Shown here piece after piece: positions 44,221-60,700 of a stretch of DNA of 64,000 bases (its first letter is position 1; each line of letters opens with the position of its first letter). Position numbers and translations under genes: made by a program. The DNA is from Rhizophagus clarus (lineage: Eukaryota; Glomeromycota; Glomeromycetes; Glomerales; Glomeraceae), in the NCBI GenBank assembly GCA_015698045.1, contig BLAL01000025.1, forward strand, positions 248,001 to 312,000. The letters run 5' to 3'. The notes under the pieces are model-generated. The model worked only from the letters and a program-made list of their open reading frames with translations, searched no databases and was not told the origin of the DNA.

Positions 44221-47200
44221 TTATGAAAATTGTAAATAACGTAAATAATCGGCATCACTTCTTTCGCTTCCATCATTGTTTTGATGGGTGATTATTCGAC
44301 TTTCAAGTCTATTCGCTATACCATTAACTAAACTGTTTACATTTAATTCTTTAACTTCATTAGTAGCGACTAGTTCATCCTTTGTTAAAGATGTTGATTT
44401 AATGTCCATTAAAAATTCATTGTTTTTCGTTTTTGATTCTATATAAGATTTTTCAAAGTAAAGATTCTTAAAAGTTCCATTTGTTTGAGGCTTTGAAACA
44501 TTTCCCGATGAGACAATCTTTGAACCTATACAATTATCGTTAATTATTTTTTGTTGTTCTAAACCAATATGTTCATTATATTCATATAAGCCATGCGGGT
44601 ATTTAGAATCTTGTTTCCTTTTCGATTCCAAACTACTTCCTTCAGATAGACTTGCAGCTCTAGAACGTGTTCTACGTCGAAGAGTCAACAGATCTGCACT
44701 TGCCTCTTCATCCTTCTTTGGTTCAGGTTTCTTAGTTTTTTTAAGGGTTGGCCATGTTGGAGGAAGAGGAAGTGGCGGTGGACGAGCTGATGATGGAATA
44801 GGTAATGGAGGAGGTGTAGGTCGTCCGGATGCTGATTTTGATCGAGTAAGAGGAGGTCTCGATATCATTGGTGAATTCAACGATGCTGAAGGTGATTTTA
44901 ATATAGGTGAATTTGTATTAGAAGTAACTACAGCTTGTTTAGATATTGGTGACGTTGGTGTTTTTGATACAGGACTAACAAGCGGTGAAGTCGTTATTCG
45001 AGATAAATTATTTGTAGAGATAACTGGTGTAGTGAGAGATTTTTCTTTAAACGGTAGAGATGATTGAACAGAAACCGAAAAGTGTGGTGTTGATTGAGGG
45101 GTTGATGGAACTGATAAGGGAAGGGGAGGAAGTGATGATGGAGAAATGGGAGGAGAAATTTGGAGAGGTGATGATGAATTAGTTTTTTGTACGTTGATCA
45201 ATTCTTCATAAAGTGTAGTAGCATATTGCGCTTCATTTAATGTCGCTTGCTTCAATTCCTCAAACAACGTCGGTGATTTCAATTGAGGTGTTGAAGGCCT
45301 TGAATTTTGAGCTGAAGGTGAGAATTGTGGCGTTGATGGTAATGATGAAATTGATACGTGTAATGGAGTTTCTGATGATGGAGAAGATAAGGGAGCTTGA
45401 GGACCAGAAGTGTCTATTTCTGATAAACTTTGAGGAACAAGCTGAAGTGTTGGTGGTGATGATAATTGATAAGATAAATTGTGAGGAAATTCAGGAGTTT
45501 CAGGTCTTGAAGTCTCAGGTGAAAGTGAAAGTGTAAATTCGGCTGGAAAGTATGGCGTCGAAGGTGTTTGAGGTATTGATTGTGAAAATAGAGGAGGAGG
45601 AAAATGTGGAGTAGAAGGAACTGATGAAGAAAATGAAGCATTAGAAAGTGATGGTTGGGCAAGAACAAGCCCATTTGTTGGTGTTGATGGAGGGGGATTA
45701 GGATGAGGTGTTGATGGAGATGATGAATCTCTTGATGATAATGGAGTATCAGTAGCTGAAGTAGTTGTAGTATGAGTAGTAGAAGTACAAGTTGAAGTAG
45801 AATTGGATGCAGCCAATGGATTATTCATTGAATCTTCAGAAACTATCGTTAACTTCTTATTTGATACGTTCAAAGATTCTATATTTTCGTCGATTGTAAC
45901 ATTAATAGTATTAGTATCATCTATTTTTTCCAAATCAATGTTTTCTTTATAATTAACATCGTCATTAAAAGTATCATTTTCTTTGACGATTTCATCCTTA
46001 TCTTCATTCTTATCTAATGGAGATTCCTCTGAAGTTGAATTAACATTAGTATCTCCCTCTTTTTCCATCATAATATTGAGTTCTAAAACTTCATTAACTG
46101 TAGTAGTTCCATTGTTATTTTCAATATTATTGTTATTATTTTCCTCAATAAATGATGTTATAGAAGTTTCGGATTCCACCTGTGATTTTGACTTAGATTC
46201 AATAATATCGATCAGATTTTGAAATCCTGAATCAACTGTTGATATTAATTGTGGTTCCAAAATTTCATTTTCATTTTCAATGATATGTTTATTAACTTCA
46301 ATATATTCATTAATACTCTCAATTTTATCGATATTGCTTAAATTCTCTTTTCCAGCATTATCAAGAATTTCCCTTGAAATAATAACATCAACATTTTTAT
46401 CTTCTTTTTGTTCAAGATTCGATGATGATTCATTTTCCTCTACTTTGTTAGATCGAATTTCCATTGTTTCAGCCTTAATTTCGGTAGATTCAAGAGTAAA
46501 TGATGGAATAATTGGATTAAGTTGATGAGATGAATTCGAAGGAGCAGGAATTGTAATGGTGATTGTATCGTCATCATCTAAATTGTTTTCTTCATCGATT
46601 TGTAGTTCTTTCATCTTCTTCGTTTTAGACACAAGTTTTTTACTATTTTCTAAGCTACTTTTACTTTGATTATTATTTGCAATATTAAGAAGATCGGAAG
46701 ATTCACCATTATTATTTCGATTTCCTCCAAAACCGAAAGTTCTCATGAGTCGATGTCCGGCGGATCTCTTTCTTGCGGGTAAAACACTTATTCCTGAAGC
46801 ATTTGATGAAATTGATGAAACTGTAGATATTGAAGAAGATCGGTTTATTTTTGGAGCTACAATAACAGGTGATGAGGCTAAATATGCTGCTAATACTGGT
46901 GGAATTGATCTAGAATAAGATTGAGTTGTATTCTGTTTATCGTTCTGTTTCTTTTTCTTATCTTTACTATTATTATTAGATATATTTGCATTATTATTAT
47001 TGTTGTTATTATTATTATTATTAACTTCGTTGTTAGTAGGTATTGGAATTCCTAAGAAATTAATATGATTCCAAGCACGATCAGGTGCATGAAACATAAC
47101 ATCACGAAGAATTTCAATTTGTGAAACTGTATCAGAAGAAATTCTTGAATTGGTGGATAATCTTTTTCTATTGACACTACTATCATCATCATTGTTAGAA

Positions 47201-50042
47201 AGACTTAAATTATAAACTGAAGCAGCTCGACTTTGTCCAGTTTTAGAAACATTAAGAGTCATTGGTCGTCCACCAAAACTATAAGCTTGCATTGTTCTTT
47301 GACGATCCCATTCAATAGCTGTCATTGTCCAAGAAGTAGCATTCCACTGTTGTCTCAAAGTAACGATTTCATCCCGAATGACATCAAGAGCTTGCTGAAT
47401 TTTACGTGCATCATCAGGAACTTTATTAAATTCATCAGGATCAAAGAAGAAATCCTCAAGATTTTGCTCATTTACTTCAGAAAAATTATCAACATTTTGT
47501 AATCGTCTAACTAATTCTTGAGTAAAATAAGATTTTGAAGCTTGTAAAATTTGCATCGCACGACGAGAACAAGCATATAATGAAGTATTAAAGGTAGCAT
47601 GTTGAAGAGCATCATATAAAGGAAAAGGATATAACATACATAAACGAGAATAATAAGGACCACGAATTTGATGTGGTTGACGCATAGGTTTTACAATTAG
47701 AATTATACGAATGAAAGGCCTAATCGTATTTCCAACATTAAAAGATGCAATTGAAGAAGATGCAACTTCTTCAGCAACAGAAGTCGCACCACCTGTTGAA
47801 GTACAAGTTTTAACCATTGAACCACCTTCGTCTTCATCATATTCAGATTCTGGTGCACTTAATGACATTTTAAAAATTTTTCCTTTATCATCATTATTTA
47901 ATTCTTCATCTTTTACTACAATTTCTATATTTTCACCACTATCATCATTAGCGTCAATAACATAATTTACTTCTTGTTTATCTCTATTATCTTTAATAGA
48001 ATCCTGAAATGAATCTGCTGAAACTTCTTCCTTTTTTTGTTGTTTTCGATTCTCAAATTCTTCGTCTTTTTGAGTTTCATCCTTTTGTTCTTTTTTCTCA
48101 TCACCATTATCATCATGTTTTTGTTGTTGTGGTGGTTGTTGTATTTGTGGTTGTGGTTGATGTAACTTATTATTACTATTATTATTACTAGTACTTTTGT
48201 AAATGTTTTTAAATTTATTATTATTGTAATTGTTATTATAAATATTATTATTATTATTAATATTCGGATCTAAATATAAATCATTTTGTGAAGAAGAAGG
48301 ATTATATTGTTCAATTATATTATCATCTAATTCGCCCATCATAGTATACATTTGATTAGTTTGTAAATCTAAATAAATATCAACAGTTTGATCACCATAT
48401 ATATCTCCAGATTCCCAATTTAAATTAGTATCAAGTTGTAATTTATGATAACAGTCTAAAAAAGAAGTTTGAAATTGTCCTAAAGATGACTTATTATTAT
48501 CATGATCAGATCTAGTAGCCATAGCCAAATCCATAAAACAATCTTGACTTAAACAAGTTAAAGATTTAATCCAACTTGCTTCTTCAGGAGTAATTGTAGC
48601 TTCATCTCTTATTTTACCTAAAGGAATGAATTGTTTACGATCTTTTGGTACTAATATTTTAATGCCTTGTAAAGTACTTTCAGTATATAAAACACCTAAA
48701 TAAAGTCCTGGAGATAATTTTGTTTGACGTGAACACCATTTTTCAATAAAATTTGACCAAACAGGATGTGGATCTTTTTGATAAACAGAACTTATTTCAT
48801 CAAAATTTTTCCATTTTAATATACCAGATTTTATGAGATCAGGGGCAATTTCATCCTTAATACAATTTGGTACATGTTGAAGGGCAACAATAAATTTTGA
48901 TTTTGAAGTATTCATTTGTACAACATGTTCATATAAAGCTCCTAAAGATTCTAATGATAATTCACTCTTTAATTTTAAAGCAGCTTGACCAAAAGAACGA
49001 GTCCATAGAGTATCTTGATCACCATAAAATTGGGAAGAATTATTATCAGAAGAAGGATCACCACCAGTATTATTTGAATGTGAAGAATGTAAAGAATCAG
49101 TATCATCATCTTTATGATCAAATTCAGTTGAAGTAGCCCAATCCAGAGAAGTTCTTATAACATGAGCAAATTCTTCACTATCATCTTCGAAATTGGTAAA
49201 TATTTTACTATCTTTTATTACTTCTATAGTAGGGAACATTTTTGTACCTGATGTTATCAATATTTTACTATCACTTGTAAATAGGATTGCAGATAAATAA
49301 ATTGTTTCAGGATGAAATCGCGTTTTTAAAGATGTTTTTGTACTACTAAAAACTCCCCTTCGTTTTGTTTGTACGGTGGTATTTGTTGTTAATGGTACCG
49401 TACGCTAAATTTGATTTGATCAAAGTTTTTTTTTTTTATTAAAAAAAAAAAAAATGAAATTCACGATATTTTTAAATCAACAAATAAACAGATAGATAGA
49501 TAGATAGATAATAATAAAATAATAATTAAAAACCTTTTTTGGATTTTCTTCATTATATACAAGTTCGAGATATTCAGGTGTCTTTTTTCGAACTATTAAT
49601 GTATCCTACATAATAAATAATTAATAACAGATATACGATTCATAAATATGGAAACAATTATTATAACTTACTTCAGCTGGATATGATGATAATAAATGTG
49701 ATTCACATAACCAAGTTTTAAATAATTCACTATATAAAGCGTGATTCCAGGAATCATAAATATTCAAAGTTTTACATGCCTAAAATTAAATTAAGTATTT
49801 TAAATGATCTATCTAAATTATAATTGCTTTTATTATTTACTTACCCTTTCAAGCACAGCTTGAACGGAAGTTCCTTGTGAATAACCAACGTCAACTGGTA
49901 TGTCGCGACCTTCAAGTCGTACTTGTATTAAACAATAACTAATTTTTTAAAAATCATACAAGTATATTCTCTTGTTAGTTTATTTACGTAGATTTTTATT
50001 GATATGTTATAGCTGGTAAAACATTGTAACTTACTAATCCAT
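44221..50042 (-). CDS. Large low-complexity protein with an N-terminal RA/ubiquitin-like region
   Basis: Five exons: 50,042-50,035 (only 8 nt), 49,938-49,845, 49,779-49,672, 49,605-49,534 and 49,404-44,221; 1,821 residues. The first ~100 residues (LIQVRLEGRDIPVDVGYSQG, then VLERACKTLNIYD and EDTLIVRKKTPEYLELVY) look like a Ras-associating or other ubiquitin-like fold. A folded-looking part follows to about residue 420 (LYEHVVQMNTSKSKFIVALQ, HPVWSNFIEKWC, IPLGKIRDEATITPEEASW). A second conserved-looking block at about 560-720 (MRQPHQIRGPYYSRLCMLYP and later LRQQWNATSWTMTAIEWDRQ) is separated by Asn/Gln/Lys-rich tracts. The last third is Ser/Pro/Thr-rich with PSTPQ-type repeats and polyproline (RPPPLPLPPTWP), possible SH3 or WW ligands. 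I cannot name the family. A signalling scaffold bound by a small GTPase is a guess from the N-terminus. Confidence 0.8.
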
Positions 50043-51450
50043 TTTTCTTGTCCTTTTCGGATCAGTTTTTAAGATAACTTTATAAAAAGAGTAAAAAATT
50101 ATGAGCGTAGAAAGGAGAATATATAATAAATAAATATATATATCAAGATTTAATACGTAAAATATATAATTGTTAAATGCTAAAAAAGGAAAAGAAAAGG
50201 GATATGATAAATATTAAGTGACGAAAAAAAAGGAAGGTAATAATATAAGGAATATTACTGTTTGAAAAAGTAAAATAAAGGAGATAATTTTTTTTTATTC
50301 TCGTTAATAAAAAAATAATAATTTTCCAGTTTAAATTGGATTATTTTATTAATAAATGATACAGAAAATTATATAATTTTGTGTGTTTTCGGTACAACTT
50401 GAAAATATATACCTTCAAACGAAAGAAACGAAGGAAGGAGTAAATAATCAAAATTTTGAGTGGTTCGTAAGATAAAGTTTAGCAGTCGTATAACGAATAA
50501 CAAACTACAATTAAATAATTATATTATATATATATAATAATATAATAATAGGTGTAAACCGTTGATAAATTCTCGTGCTTATATGTAAAATGTAAATCTT
50601 TTCATATCTTAATAATAAAAGAAAGAAAAAATGTCGAGTATTTATTATCAAAATATAATTTGATATGATGAAAAAAAAAGGTGATAACGTTATCTTATTT
50701 AATATGATGTTTCAAGTATAAACACGCGGAAAATATGTTATTAAAATAAATTAGTTTAAATCGGAAATATATATAATTAACATTCGGGTAACTCGTTTAA
50801 GGTAGATTGGGTAGATTCGGTGTCGGTGTAAAAAATCTGTCAACTTAAAATTTATTCGACTAAATGCAGTAAAATGCATATCACACTATACATTTTTGTA
50901 CATATTGATGTCATCCAAAATTATAAAATAAATGCATATTAATTTTCTTAATTACGCATGTAGATAATTAATAATAAATGAGTCACAAATTCAAATTTTA
51001 AAATTAATTTTTGTTTTTTAGTTAGTTCAAATTTTATGTATATTTTTATTAGCAAATTGGAAGTTTTAGTTTTTTAAAACATTGTTTTTTTTTTGTAAAT
51101 CTTTTTTATTAGTGTAAAATGTATTTACAAATATGAAAAAACCTTTGACCGATTTTAAGGACCCTTTCGAAAATTTATTAAATCACATGCATTATGTAAA
51201 CCCTGCTTTTTGATGCGTGATAGTGACAAGTTCGTATATAGGTATATCGAATGTTGAGTCCATTTCTTGTTAATAAACTAATGCATATTATTTTATTACC
51301 CGTATGCATATAATTTACTTTATATTATATTTAGTTAATGTCACTGTATGCTGCGGTTAGTGTTGTATATTAAATATATTATGCAATGTAGATGTAGATT
51401 TATTTTTTGCTGATCAGAATTTTCCGTACCTAATTTTTTAATGTTAAAAT
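50043..51450. other. Divergent intergenic region
   Basis: About 1.4 kb between the start codons of the RA-like gene (minus) and the LYR-motif gene (plus). It is AT-rich, contains the pyrimidine/purine-biased tract 50,150-50,290 and no recognised gene. It should carry both promoters. Confidence 0.55.
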
Positions 51451-51725
51451 ATGTCGAACCCATTGAAATATCAAGTCAGAAATTTATATAAAAAGGTCTT
51501 CCTCTTTTCAATTCTTAATAGATTAAATTAATTCTATTATTAATAATTTTTTATACGTATTAGCTTCTTTTCTTAGGTAGAGAATATCCAGCAGGTTACG
51601 AAAATTTTTTTCGTCCAAAATTAAAAGCCGCATTTATAAAAAATCGTGATTTAAAAAATTCTGATGAAATTAAAAAAGCTATCGATTTTGGAGAATATGT
51701 TATTAAAGGTATTTTTTTTTTTTTT

Positions 51726-51764
<39 letters not shown>

Positions 51765-51898
51765 TTGCATTTTTCTTTCTTTCTTTCTTTTTTTAAAGAA
51801 ATATTATATATATATATATATTCTTATAATAATAAGAATTAGAAACACTTTATTACTTGAGAAAATATCGTTCATTGAAACGCTCATATTACAATTGA
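51451..51898 (+). CDS. LYR-motif protein, LYRM5-like
   Basis: Three short exons: 51,451-51,495, 51,564-51,708 and 51,843-51,898, giving 81 residues. The protein shows the LYR signature ([20 protein letters not shown]) and a basic Complex1_LYR helix bundle ([48 protein letters not shown]). GREYP and the ending LRKYR..K..YY match LYRM5, a mitochondrial matrix protein that in animals removes flavin from electron-transfer flavoprotein. Length is close to animal LYRM5 (88). Intron 2 is 134 bp and contains a long T-run, ATT microsatellite and TATATA. Open frames longer than these exons run into introns and are not real. Confidence 0.85.
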
Positions 51899-52115
51899 TT
51901 CACTTGATTTTTAATTTAACATTAATACAAGACTATATGGTACGAGTTTTATTAAATTTATTAATTAAAAAGGTTAAAAAAAAAAATTTCTTTTGCATAA
52001 TAATGCATAATAATAACTATAACAATAATGATCTTATTCTAGAAAATTATTATTATTAAAAAAAAAAAAATTCTAAATGATGATCGTCAAGTCGTTCAAT
52101 TCTATTTTATCATAT
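51899..52115. other. 3' ends of the LYR gene and CUL1 (convergent)
   Basis: 217 bp of AT-rich sequence between two convergent stop codons, with A-runs and TAATAATAA words; no gene. Confidence 0.6.
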
Positions 52116-55815
<3,700 letters not shown>

Positions 55816-56359
55816 TTTTTGTTTTTTTTCTAAAATATTAATGACCAAAAGATTACAAAATGACACAACTGAAGAGAGTCTCTAAAATGTGGTTGAACAT
55901 ATAATATCACATGATCATGCATGATGATCCTTAATTTAAAATACTCTCTTGGGTGGTGATGTTTGAGTAAATTCCTTATATGATCACCACGATCATCACG
56001 ATCATCATCATCGTAATATATGCAAAAACAAAAGAAACTATGCATATGCACAACCAATAACTCACTATTGAAATGGTGGCAAAGAGCCAAAGACAAATTT
56101 ATTTTATTTAATTTTTCTCTTTTTTTTTTCTTTTTTTAGACAGTAGTTAAAAAAAGGCTTTCTAGATTGATTGATATATCATACAAATTTTATGTTAAAA
56201 GTCTATTTTATATTTGAATAATTGTATCGTACAATTGAAAAGGTAAGATATAAAATTACAAAAAAAAAATGCAAAAATGAAATATATATACGTGTGTGTA
56301 TGAGTGAATTTAAACAATAAAATAATAAAACATGCTAATCTACTTTATCTAGTTATAAT
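55816..56359. other. CUL1 upstream region
   Basis: 544 bp without a convincing gene. An open frame at 55,830-56,096 on the minus strand is composed of low-information sequence around repeated GATCATCACGATCATC words (55,975-56,010). This is presumably the CUL1 promoter plus the 3' region of the next gene. Confidence 0.5.
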
Positions 56360-56677
56360 TTACAAATTAATAAATTTCCTGAATTTACTTAATATTCCAT
56401 CATTTTCCTCATTTTCCTCGTCTGAAGTGTTGGAGCTATCAGTTTGATTATCTTTTGCCTTCTTTTCAGTTTCTTTTTGTTTTTCTTGTTCAAGTTGATT
56501 TATGGCATCTTGAATATCTTGTTCAGAAATTACACTACCGAAGAAAGCAGAGAAAGATTCAGGGACATATATATCCTCAGTGTCATCGAAAAAATCGTTT
56601 TTTGAATCTTCAGTAGGAGTATTTAAAGTTTTAAGAGTATCGTAGACAAGAGCTTTATTACTAGTTGAGGAAGACAT
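56360..56677 (-). CDS. Small acidic hypothetical protein
   Basis: Single-exon frame of 105 residues, rich in Asp, Glu, Ser and Lys, with a central IYVPESFSAFFGSVISEQDI segment and a long charged helix (DAINQLEQEKQKETEKKAKD), ending SKFRKFINL. The hydrophobic FSAFFGSVI patch could be a short binding motif. Composition and regular codon use look coding and it sits between genes with ordinary spacing. No family recognised. The first Met (56,677) follows a purine-rich leader. It could be the last exon of a longer gene, but no upstream exon was seen. Confidence 0.6.
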   Translation of the reverse strand: MSSSTSNKALVYDTLKTLNTPTEDSKNDFFDDTEDIYVPESFSAFFGSVISEQDIQDAINQLEQEKQKETEKKAKDNQTDSSNTSDEENEENDGILSKFRKFINL

Positions 56678-57736
56678 TTTTTTGAGGGATAAATTTAGAG
56701 ATAAAGAAGAGTTTGTTTGTTTGTAAAGTTGTGGAGAAAAATAAGATAATATGAATTTCGCTTGATATTGTTATTAACGTATTTTTTTTTTTTTGTCTTT
56801 TTTTGAATAAAAAAAAAAAAAGCGTGAAATTTGCGGACTATTTGTACTTAAAAAATGATTGAATTTTGCGTAACGGAAGAATTCTTTTTTTTAGCAACAG
56901 GCACTTAAACGATTAACGGATTGACCTTTTTTCGTAACTCATTTGCTGTTCGACCAATTTGGGAAATTCTTTGTTTAGGCCAATATGACTTCATATCCTC
57001 AATAAACGATTTTGGTTGGTTCATAAAAAAAAATATTCCCATAACTCATTAATCCGTACTTTTTTTAAAATTCCAGCCACTTTTACAATTGAAGTAAAAA
57101 AAAAAGCCCATATAACTACCTAAATTTATTTATGTTAATGACGGTTAGATAATCTCTTTTTTCATAAGTCATTATTAAGATCTGAAAAATAAATGTGTCA
57201 TCATCCTAAAAATTAAATCACCATTCTTATAAATCGAAGTTTCTTTATATGGAAATAAATAATACGATGGATTCTCTCTTATATGTTCGAAAATTGTAAC
57301 CTGCAACGGTACTTTTTTGATCATTTTAAACCTCCTTAAATTTTCTTAATTTTATAAGCGCGCATCAATTGCTTATCTAATCAATTATTTTAATTGCTTC
57401 ATTTATCTGCATATTATCTTTTTCCTTTCTTGTATTACAACGCCATCAATGGTAAATTACGTTATGAAAATAAAAAAATTCTATTTTTTCTTTTTTATGT
57501 TCTTTGTTTTCCAAACAAGTTTCACGTGATTGTTGTTAAAATTATAAATTATTTATTTATTATTTATCAATTAAACATTAACTATTTTCAAATAAATAAT
57601 AATAAAAAAAAAGTTTTACATTTTTTATAGTAATTAATATATATATATTTGTACAATTTACTAATTGAAATATGAACACGTAATAGAAATACAAAATAAT
57701 AATAATAATTTACATAAAAAATATATATTTAATTTT
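56678..57736. other. Intergenic region
   Basis: About 1.06 kb, AT-rich, with homopolymer runs (T-run then A-run near 56,780-56,822). No gene recognised. An open frame at 57,394-57,630 is low-complexity and not credible. It should include the promoter of the 56,677 gene and the 3' region of the Rho GEF gene. Confidence 0.5.
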
Positions 57737-60700
57737 TCATAGTTCTTTCTCTATCATAACATCACAACTTAAATATTGATTATTATGATAGCTTTTTATT
57801 TCTGGTGTTAATGGAGGTGTTATTTGTACTTTTGCACTCCATCCATCTGTTTCTTCATCTATTGTTACTCGACTTGGATCAATGCCTGTCAAATAATAAT
57901 AAAATTAAATTATTATTGTTGAATATAAGAAATTTTCTTGATTCGTATGAGACCTACCTAAGTAACAAAAATCGCATATTTTGATAACATTTGTTGTAAT
58001 ACTTAATCTTTTATTTAGAGTATCCTCAATTGCCTGTGTTTCATCTGACGATAACGTCTCCAAAATTTCTTTTGGAAGCGATGAAAAATCAATTGGTTTC
58101 TTTGTGAGACAATCAGTACAAACTAAAAAGTATAAAAAAAAAAGAAAAATTTTTGATTAGTCAATGATGAATCCAATCATTAAAGTATAATTGAAATAAT
58201 ATTTTACCAATTTTTTTACATTTCAAACATGTATTCTAAAGGTGAAAAGTTCTAAAGTTAGTTATTATGTTTATAGAACTTAGAATGTAATATAACTTAT
58301 AACATTACCCTCCATCTAAATACAGTTAAATCAACTTTGCATTGCTCACAACGTTTGGCTATAATAGCATCATGGATGTATTTTAACTAATAAAAGTATA
58401 AATTTTATAGAATTAATAATATCTCTTTTAATAATAATATCAATCAAATAAAATTAACTTACAGAGAAAACTACACTTGTTCGATTATTCTCAATGTTTT
58501 TAAGAATAGATCTTTCGAACGTATTACTTTCATTAATAATATTGTCTTTTTCTTTGTCTTTAATATTATCATCTTTTTGTGGAGATTCAACAAGTGATGA
58601 TGTACTTATATTACTAACAAGATCCCACACGTGAATACCGGGTGCTAGGTCTTCATCTCTTAAAGCATCCGGGAACATTGTAAAGAAACAAGGATCACAC
58701 GCGCGCGCCAATTGATCATCCCGTTCACTTGTGCCAGGAATTACAAAATTCTATAATATTTATCATAATTAGTTATCTTACTAATTATTTAATACCTTCA
58801 AATCCTTCCCATTGATACTTACTCTTGTAGAACAAGCATGACAAACAACTTTGCCGCATGCTCGACAGTGATGTTTTCTTCGAAATATTGTAAATTCTTC
58901 AGAACAATTCATACATCGATCGGCTTTTGAATCTGGAATCCATACAGGTGCATGATAATTTTCTACAATTCTCTTTTTGTATGAGTCCTTCCTTTCTAAT
59001 TTCTCATTATTGTCTTAACATAAATGAATAAAAGATTAATAATGATAAATAAAGAGGTAAAGTACATGTTATTTTACAATATAACATACCGATTTTAAGT
59101 GTCCTTTTAGCGCTTAAATATTCTTCTTTGGCATCCCGAATCGCATTAATCCACGATTCTTTTTCTTTTCGAGTATCTACATAAGTATAAGGAATTAATT
59201 TAGTTACTTAAAATTAAATAATAGATCCGAGATAAAGATGAATATATTAATAGTGATATCTAACCTACATATACTGTAAAGCTCTTTTGAGGACTCATTA
59301 TCTGAAATCCATTCTTTACATCTTGTTTATCTTGAATTTTTTTTTTTTTTAAAAAAAAAAAAGAATTTAAGTATTTAGAAATATTTACTAAATCAACATG
59401 ATTGAAATGTATAATTACTTTGAGTGTCCTCAACCATTAAAACTGTCACATCCTCAAGACTGAACTTTCGATGAAAAGTATAAGTATCATCCATCAAACT
59501 AGGACTAGCATATATCAAAATATCCGAAAACAAGAAAAATTCACGTTTCTGATGCGTTCGACGACATATCTATAGTAGATAAGATCAATTAAGTTGATTT
59601 AATGAAACATAAGTTAAAGATAAATATATAACTTAATACCTTTTTGACGATTCCTCGCTTAATGAAGGTACGACCAGGAACTAACAATACTTCATCAAAT
59701 CCTGTTAATGATTTCTGAATTTCCAACATTGTAATAAACATTTCATGTTGTCGAATAGTTTCATTGACAAAAGTGGCAACATTTTCGATAACTTGATACG
59801 CTTTTTTTAAATTGAGATAATCTGGATGAGTTTCAACTGTTTTCTTTAACAAATCTTCTAATAATAATTTGTATCTGGGTATTCGTTGTACTGGCATTAT
59901 CAAATAAGCTTGTAAAGTAAGACCTTTACATTGTCCTGTCTTAATAATATCCTATAATAATTAAGAGGAAAAGTACTTAATAAATAATGTACAATACATA
60001 TATGAGAAGATTATCGATTTTCAAAATTTACCCTTAGAAAAGCGGAAAATGCAGGGTTATCTCTTAATTGGACATCAATTACAGAAAGAGCAGAATTGAA
60101 ATTTTTAACATAAATTGAATACATTTTAAAGAATGGTGCCTGTTTTTGACAATAAAAAAAAAAATAAATAGCTCGAAATTTATAAAAAATAAAATCTCAA
60201 ATATTATTATACCATATTCAGAAAAATATCTCCTAAGCAACCATCCTCAGGATTCCAAAATTTATCTTCAGAATCTTCGATTGGTTTATCATCAATAGTT
60301 ATAGCAATTCTTTCATCTAATCTTCTTAATAGTTCTGTATTAACGTTAATTAGCTCGGGGAGATTTGCAAATATTTCATTAATTGCCTTCTTAGAAAGTA
60401 TTGGATTGGCTGACGACAGTGATTTAGTCAAAGGGTTAAGGAATAACTATATTGAAGCAAATAAGACAATTAGAAAAATAAAATAATTATTATTCTTTTT
60501 TTTGTTTTTTTTTCTTTCTTCGTACCCTCTGAACAAGCTGTAAACAATCAACATAATGACGTTCAGTTGTTAAGATTTCGAAAGCAATATTAAAACGCTT
60601 TTGCATTAAAGTGTTAAGACTCATTCTCATAGATGCTCTAGAAGCTCTCTGAGCTAATTGTGCATTGGCAGGTGATGATAACCTATTAGCACGTAAAGTG

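Noticed and set aside
45240-46525. Open frames on the plus strand and other frames across the large RA-like gene
   Set aside because: Shadows of a repetitive Ser/Pro/Asn-rich coding region; no domains and no splice support.
51664-52059. 131-residue plus-strand open frame near the LYR gene
   Set aside because: It reads through intron 2 of the LYR gene; the poly-Phe/Leu part is the T-run and ATT microsatellite.
57394-57630. 78-residue open frame between genes
   Set aside because: Low-information Tyr/Phe/Asn-rich translation with no support.
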